64,000 nucleotides of DNA from Sulfurovum sp. (GTDB lineage Bacteria > Campylobacterota > Campylobacteria > Campylobacterales > Sulfurovaceae). Shown here piece after piece: positions 56,851-64,000 of this stretch; positions within the stretch are counted from its first letter, which is position 1; each line of letters begins with the position of its first letter. Made by a program: the position numbers and the translations under genes. The notes below the pieces were generated by a model that saw only the letters and a program-made list of their open reading frames with translations, was not told where the DNA came from and searched no databases. The stretch is taken from the NCBI GenBank assembly GCA_021166685.1, contig JAJPEU010000009.1, positions 61,055 to 125,054 on the forward strand. The letters run 5' to 3'.

Positions 56851-58870
56851 TCCTCACCGGACAAAAAATCCCAATCAAAATGGACAGGCAGAGCGTGAAA
56901 ATCCAAACAGAAAACCACATCCAAACAGAAAACCCAATCCAAACAAAAATCAACCAAATCTGCAGACAACACAAGAGCAAAACATTAATCAAGATGCCGA
57001 TACCAAGGTAAACCCAAGCGGCCAGAATAAGAAACCGAATTTAAGCAGCAAGCCCAGCCAAAAGACTCATACCCAAAATATCGGCAGTAAAAATAAAAAT
57101 CGCAGAAAAAATCCTACAACAGTAAGTGAAGAGATGCGAGCCTGTATCAATGAAAATACACGTATTCAAAATGCAAGAATGCAACCTTGGAAACAATTGG
57201 ATATCTCGAATCAAGGAAAAATACGCTTTACGCCGCTGGGAGGTCTTGGCGAAATAGGTGGAAACATGGCAGTACTTGAAACAGAGACAACCGCTATTAT
57301 TATTGACGTAGGGATGAGTTTTCCGGATGAAACGATGCACGGCGTAGATATTTTAGTACCTGACTTCTCTTATCTTCATACGATTAAAGACAAAATCAAA
57401 GCTATTGTTATAACACATGGACATGAAGACCATATTGGGGCAATGCCTTATCTTTTTAAAGAGTTAAAATTTCCTGTATACGGAACACCCCTGGCTCTTG
57501 CAATGATTGAAAATAAATTTAATGAACATGGTCTTAAAGCAGATGCAAAATACTTTAACTTTATTACCAAAAGAAAACAATATGAGATAGGTGACCTTAA
57601 AATAGAATGGATCCATATGACGCATTCTATCATAGATTCATGTTCCCTTGCCATTGAAACACCTGCCGGAACCATAGTACATACTGCTGACTTCAAAATA
57701 GACCACACTCCCATCGATGGATACACTGCAGACTTGCATCGTTATGCTTATTATGGAGCAAAAGGCGTTTTATGCCTCTTCTCTGATTCCACCAATTCTC
57801 ATAATCCCGGATTTACAAAAAGCGAATCAGTGGTAGGCAAAACATTTGATACACTCTTTGATCTTGCTACGGGAAGAGTCATAATGTCAACATTTTCTTC
57901 AAATATGCATCGCATCTACCAGGCCATGACAAGAGCGGTTGCTGCGGGAAGAAAAATCTGTGTGATTGGACGCTCCATGGAAAGAAATGTCGAAACAACC
58001 AGGGCTTTAGGCTATATAGATATTGACGATAAACACTTTATTGAGGTGCATGAGGCTCCTAAATACAAAGACAATGAAATACTTATTGTTACTACCGGCT
58101 CTCAGGGAGAAACAATGGCTGCACTTAACCGAATGGCGACTGATGAACATCGACATATCAAACTTAAGCCTTCCGATACTGTTATTATTTCTGCGAGCGC
58201 TATCCCGGGAAATGAAGCCTCTGTTTCCAAGCTCATGAACCTTCTTATGAAGGCAGGAGTGACTGTACGCTATAAAGAGTTTAGCGATATTCACGTTTCA
58301 GGACATGCGGCACAAGAAGAACAAAAACTTGTACTTAGACTTATACAGCCAAAATTCTTTTTGCCTGTGCACGGTGAGTACAATCATATCGCCCAACACG
58401 CAAAAACTGCCGTCAGTTGCGGGGTGGAGGAGAGAAATATTCTCTTAATGAGTGATGGAGATCAAGTTGAAATCACACCAAAATATATCAAAAAAGTAAA
58501 AACAGTCAAAAATGGAAAAACATATATTGACAATCAAAACAATATGAAGATTGAAAATGATGTGGTTCTTGACAGACAAAAGCTAGCCGAAGACGGTATT
58601 ATCAATATCGTTGCGCAGGTCTCCCAGGAAAATCAAAAAGTAGTTGGAAAACCGATTGTTACTTCCCACGGACTTGTGGCAGACAAAGATGACAAAAAAT
58701 TTGCCAAAGAGATTGAACTGCTTCTTGAGACCATGTTGCTCAATATGAAGCCTGAAGCATTAAAAGATCACAGAAATATTGAAAATGAAATTAGAACCAG
58801 CGTTAGAAAACATGTAGTGCGCACAAAAAAAAGATATCCTCTTATTATTCCAACAATTTTTATTATCTAG
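56771..58870 (+). CDS. rnj: Ribonuclease J
   Basis: 699 aa. An Asn/Gln/Lys/Arg-rich disordered N-terminus (residues 1-130) precedes the metallo-beta-lactamase core (ITHGHEDHIGAMPY, near residue 215), a beta-CASP domain and C-terminal helices; this layout matches Helicobacter RNase J. Main mRNA-decay nuclease in species lacking RNase E. AAAGGA lies eight bases before the ATG, inside ksgA. Confidence 0.95.
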   Translation: MDNQNNENTNNKKENQEGRSQRSRRPNPHRTKNPNQNGQAERENPNRKPHPNRKPNPNKNQPNLQTTQEQNINQDADTKVNPSGQNKKPNLSSKPSQKTHTQNIGSKNKNRRKNPTTVSEEMRACINENTRIQNARMQPWKQLDISNQGKIRFTPLGGLGEIGGNMAVLETETTAIIIDVGMSFPDETMHGVDILVPDFSYLHTIKDKIKAIVITHGHEDHIGAMPYLFKELKFPVYGTPLALAMIENKFNEHGLKADAKYFNFITKRKQYEIGDLKIEWIHMTHSIIDSCSLAIETPAGTIVHTADFKIDHTPIDGYTADLHRYAYYGAKGVLCLFSDSTNSHNPGFTKSESVVGKTFDTLFDLATGRVIMSTFSSNMHRIYQAMTRAVAAGRKICVIGRSMERNVETTRALGYIDIDDKHFIEVHEAPKYKDNEILIVTTGSQGETMAALNRMATDEHRHIKLKPSDTVIISASAIPGNEASVSKLMNLLMKAGVTVRYKEFSDIHVSGHAAQEEQKLVLRLIQPKFFLPVHGEYNHIAQHAKTAVSCGVEERNILLMSDGDQVEITPKYIKKVKTVKNGKTYIDNQNNMKIENDVVLDRQKLAEDGIINIVAQVSQENQKVVGKPIVTSHGLVADKDDKKFAKEIELLLETMLLNMKPEALKDHRNIENEIRTSVRKHVVRTKKRYPLIIPTIFII

Positions 58871-58954
58871 TGCTAATCGATCCGCCCCCCTATTCAAAAG
58901 GACGGGCACCCTCTCTTCTTAGACCTTTCTTCTCTATTTAGAGTTACCTTATGC

Positions 58955-58960
58955 TATAAT
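58955..58960 (+). promoter_or_regulatory. Extended -10 before kdsD
   Basis: TGCTATAAT (hexamer 58955-58960), 26 bp before the ATG. No -35 needed for extended -10 promoters. Confidence 0.6.
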
Positions 58961-58985
58961 TTTTCATTCAAACAAAGGCTACACA

Positions 58986-59954
58986 ATGGACCTCATAAAA
59001 ACCGCAAAAGAAACATTTTACACTGAAGCACAAGCGCTGGAACGGGCTGCTGCACGGCTTGACAAAAATTTTTTAGATGCTATTGATCTCATTATGCGAA
59101 CCAAAGGGAAACTTATTATTACCGGCGTAGGAAAATCTGGTTTAGTGGGTGCAAAAATGGCTGCCACTTTTGCAAGTACAGGTACATCCAGCTTCTTTTT
59201 ACATCCCACTGAAGCACTGCACGGCGACCTAGGAATGATAAGCAAAGGGGATACGTTGCTTGCCATAAGCAGCAGCGGAGAGAGCGAAGAGCTTACCAAA
59301 ATTCTTCCGCACATCAAACGTTTTGAAATTCCGCTTATAGGTTTGACCGGTAATCCAAAATCTTCACTTGCATACTATTCAGATGTATTTTTGGATATCT
59401 CTGTAGAAAAAGAGGCCTGCCCTCTGAATGTTGCACCTACTGCCTCCACTACGCTGACCATGGCCATAGGAGATGCTCTGGCTGTGGCACTGATGGAAAA
59501 AAGAGGCTTTAGGCACGAAGATTTTGCTTCTTTTCATCCCGGCGGCACATTGGGCAAAAAACTCTTTATCAAAATTAAAGATCTCATGCGTACAGAAGCA
59601 CTACCCATTATTCAGGATGACACAACACTTAAAGAAGCTATCGTTACCATGAGCGAAGGAAAACTTGGTACCGTACTTATCGTCGATAAAAAAGGAAAAT
59701 TCTGCGCGCTGCTTAGTGACGGAGATTTGCGAAGAGCATTGATGAAAGAATCTTTTAGCTTGGAACATCTTGCCATAGACTATGCTACACGGAACCCAAA
59801 AAGTTATCATGATACCCAATTGCTTGCAAGTCAAGCGCTTGAAATCATAGAAAATGAACGCATACAACTGCTGCCCATTACAAATAAATCAGGAAAAATC
59901 ATAGGTGTACTACACATCCATGATCTAATCAATGCCGGCATTAAAAGCAAATAG
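58986..59954 (+). CDS. kdsD: Arabinose-5-phosphate isomerase
   Basis: 322 aa. SIS domain (residues 30-170: GVGKSGLVGAKMA, ISSSGESEEL, HGDLGMIS) and two CBS domains (about 205-320). Converts ribulose-5-phosphate to arabinose-5-phosphate for Kdo synthesis in lipopolysaccharide. Followed after six bases by a pseudouridine synthase and rarA in one operon. Confidence 0.94.
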   Translation: MDLIKTAKETFYTEAQALERAAARLDKNFLDAIDLIMRTKGKLIITGVGKSGLVGAKMAATFASTGTSSFFLHPTEALHGDLGMISKGDTLLAISSSGESEELTKILPHIKRFEIPLIGLTGNPKSSLAYYSDVFLDISVEKEACPLNVAPTASTTLTMAIGDALAVALMEKRGFRHEDFASFHPGGTLGKKLFIKIKDLMRTEALPIIQDDTTLKEAIVTMSEGKLGTVLIVDKKGKFCALLSDGDLRRALMKESFSLEHLAIDYATRNPKSYHDTQLLASQALEIIENERIQLLPITNKSGKIIGVLHIHDLINAGIKSK

Positions 59955-59966
59955 AGGACAATGCAC

Positions 59967-60764
59967 ATGAGACTCAACAAATACATTTCACATCATACCA
60001 AATATTCACGCCGCGATGCAGACAAACTCATAGAGGCAGGCGAAGTCACGCTCGGCAAAGTGGTTCTTAAAAGTTTTAGTTATGAGGTGAAAGAAGAAGA
60101 TCGCATTTATATTAAGGGCAAACCTATCAAGGTACGTACCGAACTTACGATCATTGCATACAATAAACCCAAAGGAGTACTTGTCACCAAAAAAGATGAC
60201 AGGGGGAGAACGACTATCTATCACAAACTTTCTGGGAAATTTAGACACTTTATTCCGGTGGGAAGGCTTGACTACGCCTCAGAAGGACTTTTGCTTTTAA
60301 CGGACACTCCGGAAGTGGCGCAAGCACTCATGGAGAGTAATCTGGACAGAACCTATAACATCAAAATAGATAAACCCGTAACCGCCGAAATGATGGAAGC
60401 GATGGAAAAAGGACTTGTTTTGGATGATGCAAGAGCAGGAGCACATAGCAAAAGCGCTATTACCAGTATGGAGTTTGCCCCTTTTGCGCATTATGAAATT
60501 CGTCATGCCGGGCAAAACTTCACCAAACTTCGGGTAACCATCTCTGAGGGCAAAAATCGTGAACTTAGACGTTTTTTTGCCCATTTTGATGCCGCGGTGC
60601 TGGATCTTAAACGTGTCGCTTTTGGAGGAATAGAGCTAAACAATCTTCCCACAAACAAAACACGTTTTTTTACACGAAAAGAGTATGACGATGTTCATAA
60701 ATTTATGAAAAGAATCAAACAAAATCAAGCCAAAGACAAAGATAAACACAAAAACAAAGGATAG
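59967..60764 (+). CDS. RsuA-family pseudouridine synthase
   Basis: 265 aa from ATG 59967 (MRLNKYIS, GAGG nine bases upstream); ATG 59961 is only a few bases from the site. S4 domain at residues 1-60, catalytic Asp in GRLDYASEGLLLLT, motif VTISEGKNRELRRFF. RluB/RsuA type; target rRNA position unknown. Basic tail (KDKDKHKNKG). Confidence 0.9.
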   Translation: MRLNKYISHHTKYSRRDADKLIEAGEVTLGKVVLKSFSYEVKEEDRIYIKGKPIKVRTELTIIAYNKPKGVLVTKKDDRGRTTIYHKLSGKFRHFIPVGRLDYASEGLLLLTDTPEVAQALMESNLDRTYNIKIDKPVTAEMMEAMEKGLVLDDARAGAHSKSAITSMEFAPFAHYEIRHAGQNFTKLRVTISEGKNRELRRFFAHFDAAVLDLKRVAFGGIELNNLPTNKTRFFTRKEYDDVHKFMKRIKQNQAKDKDKHKNKG

Positions 60765-60767
60765 GCG

Positions 60768-61955
60768 TTGGCAAATTTTGCGCTCAAATATCGCCCTAAA
60801 ACATTAGATGAGCTTATGGGGCAGCCACATCTGGTGCATCCCTCCTCGCCTTTAAGAAAGTTAATTGAAGCCGATGCGCTTTTGCACACTTTTTTTTATG
60901 GGCCTCCGGGATCCGGAAAAACAACACTTGCGCGCGCAATTGCATCACAACTTGATAAACCATTTTATGAGATGAATGCGACGACCCTCAAAATAGAACA
61001 ATTACGTCAAATCTTCAAAGAATATGCCTATGCATTGCAAAAACCGCTTATTTTTATTGATGAAGTACACCGCTTAAGTAAAAATCAACAAGAGGTGCTT
61101 TTGCCTTTTATGGAAAACCAAGCTGCTCTCATTATCGGGGCATCCACCGAAAACCCTTATTATTCACTCACTGCTGCAATGCGTTCACGTTCTCATCTCA
61201 TTGAACTCAAGCCCCTTGGCACAAAAGATATGGCAATTTATCTTGAGAAAATACTAAATGCAGAAAATATTTCAATAGAAGAAGAAGCAAAAAAATATTT
61301 AATTTTTTCAAGCGGAGGAGATGCGAGGGCCATGCTAAATCTACTTGAAACTGCAAGCATAATTGAGGGGCCGATCACACTTCATACACTCAAACAAATA
61401 AGATCTCATGCCGTACAGGCAGGAAGCTCAGAAAGCGAAAGTCACTACGAACTAACATCAGCCATGATAAAAAGTATACGCGGAAGTGATATTGATGCGG
61501 CTATTTATTATCTATCCAGGTTGGTGGACGGGGGGGAGCCTGCAGAATTTATTGCTAGACGTTTAGCTATCCTGGCCAGTGAAGATATAGGCAACGCAAA
61601 TCCCCACGCACTCAATCTCTCCAGTTCTGTGCTGAACATTGTTAAGCATATCGGTTATCCTGAGGCAAGAATAACACTTTCCCAATTGGTTATCTACCTT
61701 GCCTCTTCCCCTAAGTCAAATGCGGCCTATTTGGCCATAAATCATGCCTTGCAAACCCTAAAAGAAGAGGAAGCCGCCCCCGTCCCCCCTCACATCAAAA
61801 CACATGCGAAAGCATATCTCTATCCTCATGATTTTGGAGGATGGATAAAACAAGATTACCTCACAAAACCCAAAAAGTTTTACCAAACAAAACAGATAGG
61901 TTTTGAAAAAACTCTTTTTGAGTGGCATGAAAAAATAACATCCCAAAAGAAATAA
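60768..61955 (+). CDS. rarA: Replication-associated recombination protein RarA
   Basis: 395 aa from TTG 60768, which has AAAGGA six to seven bases upstream. AAA+ ATPase of the clamp-loader class: Walker A GPPGSGKTT, Walker B FIDEVHRL, sensor regions; then the oligomerisation domain (PKSNAAYLAINHAL). Acts at stalled replication forks. Cotranscribed with the preceding two genes (three bases apart). Confidence 0.93.
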   Translation: MANFALKYRPKTLDELMGQPHLVHPSSPLRKLIEADALLHTFFYGPPGSGKTTLARAIASQLDKPFYEMNATTLKIEQLRQIFKEYAYALQKPLIFIDEVHRLSKNQQEVLLPFMENQAALIIGASTENPYYSLTAAMRSRSHLIELKPLGTKDMAIYLEKILNAENISIEEEAKKYLIFSSGGDARAMLNLLETASIIEGPITLHTLKQIRSHAVQAGSSESESHYELTSAMIKSIRGSDIDAAIYYLSRLVDGGEPAEFIARRLAILASEDIGNANPHALNLSSSVLNIVKHIGYPEARITLSQLVIYLASSPKSNAAYLAINHALQTLKEEEAAPVPPHIKTHAKAYLYPHDFGGWIKQDYLTKPKKFYQTKQIGFEKTLFEWHEKITSQKK

Positions 61956-61979
61956 CACAATTTTGACACTTTTCTGTGC

Positions 61980-61985
61980 TATAAT
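61980..61985 (+). promoter_or_regulatory. Extended -10 before the glycine-zipper genes
   Basis: TGCTATAAT (hexamer 61980-61985), 33 bp before ATG 62018. TTGACA at 61963-61968 is too close (11 bp) to be its -35. Confidence 0.5.
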
Positions 61986-62017
61986 TAATTAGTTATATAA
62001 TTGAATTAGGAGAATGA

Positions 62018-62296
62018 ATGAAGCTCAAAATAGTAAAATTTGTGATTGCAAGTGGTGCATGTATCATTGGATTGAGTGGTTGCACAGGGCAAGAAGCTGT
62101 TCCTAGTAATGCAACCCAAACAGGTGCAGTGACAGGTGCGTTAGCAGGTTCTGTAATCGGGTACAATACTTCAGGACACAACAAGGGCCAACGTGCTGTT
62201 ATAGGTGGTCTTCTTGGTGCAGCTGCCGGCGGTGCAATTGGTCATGCAATAGACAATCAAAATCCAGAACCTGTAGAAACTGGCGGCTGGGAATAA
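62018..62296 (+). CDS. Glycine-zipper lipoprotein
   Basis: 92 aa. Lipobox LSGC after a short signal (residues 1-20). Residues 35-75 are a glycine zipper (TGALAGSVIGYN, GGLLGAAAGGAIGHA). Likely outer-membrane-associated. AGGAG precedes the ATG. It is nearly identical in layout to the N-terminus of the next gene: a probable duplication. Confidence 0.8.
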   Translation: MKLKIVKFVIASGACIIGLSGCTGQEAVPSNATQTGAVTGALAGSVIGYNTSGHNKGQRAVIGGLLGAAAGGAIGHAIDNQNPEPVETGGWE

Positions 62297-62330
62297 CTTT
62301 TAATACAAAATATACAAAAAGGAGAGTGAT

Positions 62331-63044
62331 ATGAAATTATTTAAACCTGTGATTGCCTCTACAGTAGTGGCATTCATGCTAAGCGGATGCTATAACGAAC
62401 CTGGATTAACACAAGATACAAGTTATGATCGAACCAAAACAGGTGCTGCAACCGGTGCATTGGCAGGCGCACTGATAGGATACAATACTAAAGGGCACGA
62501 TAAGGGACAAAGAGCTCTTATTGGAGGTCTTTTGGGTGCTGCAGCAGGCGGCGCAATCGGATACAGTTTAGACCAGCAAGCTAATGAAATAGCTCGTGCG
62601 CTAGGAACAGGGGTGGACAACGATCCTCTTGCTGTACTTGACCCGCAAAGAGACATTATCGTTTCAAAAACAAATAATTATGTAAAAATCATGTTTAGGG
62701 ACCGCATGATGTTTGCCACTGATTCGTCAAATCTGCAGTCAAATGCACGCTATAAAGTAAATAAGGTAGCACAGCTCTTGCAAAATTATCCGCAAACCGT
62801 AGTGGGAGTCGCAGGCTTTACCGATAATCAAGGAAGCTATGAGTACAACCAAGGACTTTCAGAAAGGAGAGCAGCTTCTGTAGCTAATATACTTGCTGTA
62901 AACGGCCGTCCTTTAACTAAAGGGTGTTCCTACAATAAAGCTATAGCTCCGAATGATACTGCAGAAAATAGGGCTCTTAACAGACGTGTAGAGGTGTATT
63001 TGTATGCAGATAGAAATAAGATGAGCGATCCCTGCTACCAATAG
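62331..63044 (+). CDS. Glycine-zipper OmpA-family lipoprotein
   Basis: 237 aa. Lipobox LSGC (residue 21), glycine zipper about 35-80, then an OmpA-like peptidoglycan-binding domain (about 115-225) with VVGVAGFTDNQGS and NRALNRRVEVYL. YiaD/Pal-like; tethers outer membrane to murein. Two cysteines in the C-terminal part. GGAG lies upstream. 34 bp after the shorter paralogue. Confidence 0.88.
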   Translation: MKLFKPVIASTVVAFMLSGCYNEPGLTQDTSYDRTKTGAATGALAGALIGYNTKGHDKGQRALIGGLLGAAAGGAIGYSLDQQANEIARALGTGVDNDPLAVLDPQRDIIVSKTNNYVKIMFRDRMMFATDSSNLQSNARYKVNKVAQLLQNYPQTVVGVAGFTDNQGSYEYNQGLSERRAASVANILAVNGRPLTKGCSYNKAIAPNDTAENRALNRRVEVYLYADRNKMSDPCYQ

Positions 63045-63068
63045 CATAAAGATCTAATATAAATAAAA

Positions 63069-63482
63069 TTACTTCAACGAGTCAAGCTTTTGCTTGGCTT
63101 GTTCTGCATTTAATGTGCCTTCAAAAAATTGGCCTTCTGTTTCATTGATCACATTTAAAAGTTTTGTCTGAAACAACTCACCCCTGATTCTTTCGTTCGC
63201 AAAATGTTTCATTTCACCAAAATCAGGGAAAAGCTTTAGAAATTCTTTTTTTAGTTTGCTGTGTTGCCATGCTTCAATTTGTGTTTTTTCATCAATATCT
63301 GACACTATTAAAATATCTCTGCCTACGCTATCAACACTTTGATATTTATCGTACTTATGTTCCAATATGTAATCATTATTACTAAATTTATCATCTTCTT
63401 TTTGAATATCACCAACGAAACTGGTTATAAAATAAATAAACCCTATCCCCACAATCACAAACAAAATAAATGTCTTATCCAT
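63069..63482 (-). CDS. Membrane-anchored protein of unknown function
   Basis: 137 aa from ATG 63482 (GAGG eight bases upstream); the frame extends to 63500 without support. One N-terminal helix (ILFVIVGIGFIYFITSFVG), then a soluble part probably in the periplasm (residues 25-137) ending in a predicted helix pair. No domain recognised. It is the last chromosomal gene before the tRNA fragment. Confidence 0.65.
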   Translation of the reverse strand: MDKTFILFVIVGIGFIYFITSFVGDIQKEDDKFSNNDYILEHKYDKYQSVDSVGRDILIVSDIDEKTQIEAWQHSKLKKEFLKLFPDFGEMKHFANERIRGELFQTKLLNVINETEGQFFEGTLNAEQAKQKLDSLK

Positions 63483-63591
63483 CTTTAAATCCTCAAACAA
63501 ATTGGAATAAATATAAAAAATATTATACTATAAATTCGTAATTAGAATTGATGAAGTGATAATGAAAAAATTGAAGTTGAATGAAAAGAAG

Positions 63592-63615
63592 TGGTGCGGA
63601 TGAGAGGACTCGAAC
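63592..63615 (-). mobile_element. tRNA 3'-end fragment: attachment-site copy
   Basis: Minus strand: GTTCGAGT loop, T-stem half CCTCT, acceptor half CATCCGC and ACCA, i.e. the last 24 nt of a tRNA (5' partner would be GCGGATG; probably Leu, not certain). The 5' part of the tRNA is absent: DNA to the right (from 63616) is unrelated. This is the direct-repeat copy left when an element integrates into a tRNA 3' end; the intact tRNA should lie at the other end of the element, outside the window. Confidence 0.8.
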
Positions 63616-63724
63616 TGGATAACTTAAGATTTTTTACAATTCATTACAATATAAAACCACCCGAAAAATAGGGCTCTTTAATCTTTTTGAAACTTTTTCA
63701 ATGTATAATAATTCCATGAGTCGG

Positions 63725-63760
63725 TATCCCCCAAGGTATCCCCCAAAGTATCCCCCAAAA
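63725..63760 (+). repeat. Three 12-bp tandem repeats upstream of the integrase
   Basis: TATCCCCCAAGG, TATCCCCCAAAG and TATCCCCCAAAA in direct array (63725-63736, 63737-63748, 63749-63760). They end 23 bp before the recombinase start. Could be arm-type sites for the recombinase or its directionality factor. Confidence 0.75.
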
Positions 63761-63783
63761 TTCTAAGAATATGAGAGGCAAAA

Positions 63784-64000
63784 ATGGCCATTGATCTAAA
63801 AGACTTCAAACAGACAAAATACCCAGGTCTTTATAAAAGTATTGCCAAAGACAAAACAAAGGGATATAAATATCTGATGTGGTCAAAAATAGACGGCAAA
63901 TTACATAAAAAGATTATTGGTTGCAGCGAAACAGACAAGCTAACGGACAGACAAGCAAAAGACAAGCTCGAAAAGATCAAAGCAGACATAGAAGCAGGCT
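63784..64000 (+). CDS. Tyrosine recombinase/integrase, N-terminal part (runs out of window)
   Basis: 72 codons visible from ATG 63784 (AGG six bases upstream). The start MAIDLKDFKQTKYPGLYKSI and KYLMWSKIDGKLHKKIIG match the N-terminal arm-binding (SAM-like) region seen in phage/island integrases; the catalytic R-H-R-Y part is beyond 64000. Next to a tRNA-derived repeat, so it is most likely the integrase of a genomic island or prophage. Confidence 0.75.
   Translation, partial: MAIDLKDFKQTKYPGLYKSIAKDKTKGYKYLMWSKIDGKLHKKIIGCSETDKLTDRQAKDKLEKIKADIEAG

Noticed and set aside
63725-63760. CRISPR array
   Set aside because: The repeats are 12 bp with no spacers, so they are a simple tandem repeat, not CRISPR.

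Overview
The window looks like chromosomal DNA of a Campylobacterota (epsilonproteobacterial) species, most likely a free-living Sulfurovum/Sulfurimonas-type relative. The evidence is family-level: a cytochrome bd operon led by a DUF4492 gene, a threonyl-tRNA synthetase without the TGS domain, an RNase J with a long disordered N-terminus overlapping ksgA, a short divergent SpeE, AT-rich spacers with TATAAT-type -10 boxes, and many overlapping minus-strand operons. Genus is inference.

Layout. 1-5235 (minus): an accessory cell-envelope region with an Ig-like-repeat lipoprotein, a secreted beta-helix protein, a DUF3450 protein and a TtpC-like ExbB/TolQ protein cut by the window edge. Two start regions in this block carry the same tandem TGTTAYC boxes in front of a -10 element. 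5371-9658: ankyrin protein, a 42-aa plus-strand ORF, ybaB, panD, a thioredoxin-like ferredoxin, murE, a TPR-like protein and nfu. 9821-23837: the S10-spc-alpha ribosomal superoperon (rpsJ to rplQ, with secY, map, infA and rpoA), bounded by a good sigma-70-type promoter and a terminator hairpin.

23859-32500: AAA ATPase, SRP RNA, tRNA-Ser, small envelope and metalloprotease genes, msrBA fusion, DoxX, the DUF4492-cydAB operon with a 40-aa CydX-like ORF, and a tRNA cluster (Leu, Cys, Ser, Gly). 32674-42381: ilvD, a LysM/NlpC hydrolase, a small lipoprotein, the tRNA-Val-thrS-infC-rpmI-rplT block, and a Sel1/dapF/coaE/speE-like group. 42459-55893: L,D-transpeptidase, HTH protein, pcm, nitrilase-fold hydrolase, class Ia ribonucleotide reductase (nrdB and nrdA, separated by ppnP), purB, pseudouridine synthase, a 32-aa membrane peptide coupled to rlmN, nucleoside phosphorylase and hisF. 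55978-63044 (plus): ksgA/rnj, kdsD, rsuA-family synthase, rarA and two glycine-zipper lipoproteins.

63592-64000 is the edge of an integrated element: the 3' end of a tRNA gene on the minus strand, then three 12-bp tandem repeats, then the start of a tyrosine-recombinase gene reading out of the window. The element lies to the right and its cargo is not visible.

Most of the window is housekeeping. The parts most likely to hold something undescribed are the co-regulated envelope block at 1-5235, the three very small ORFs (5993, 31808, 53468) and the mobile element beginning at the right edge.
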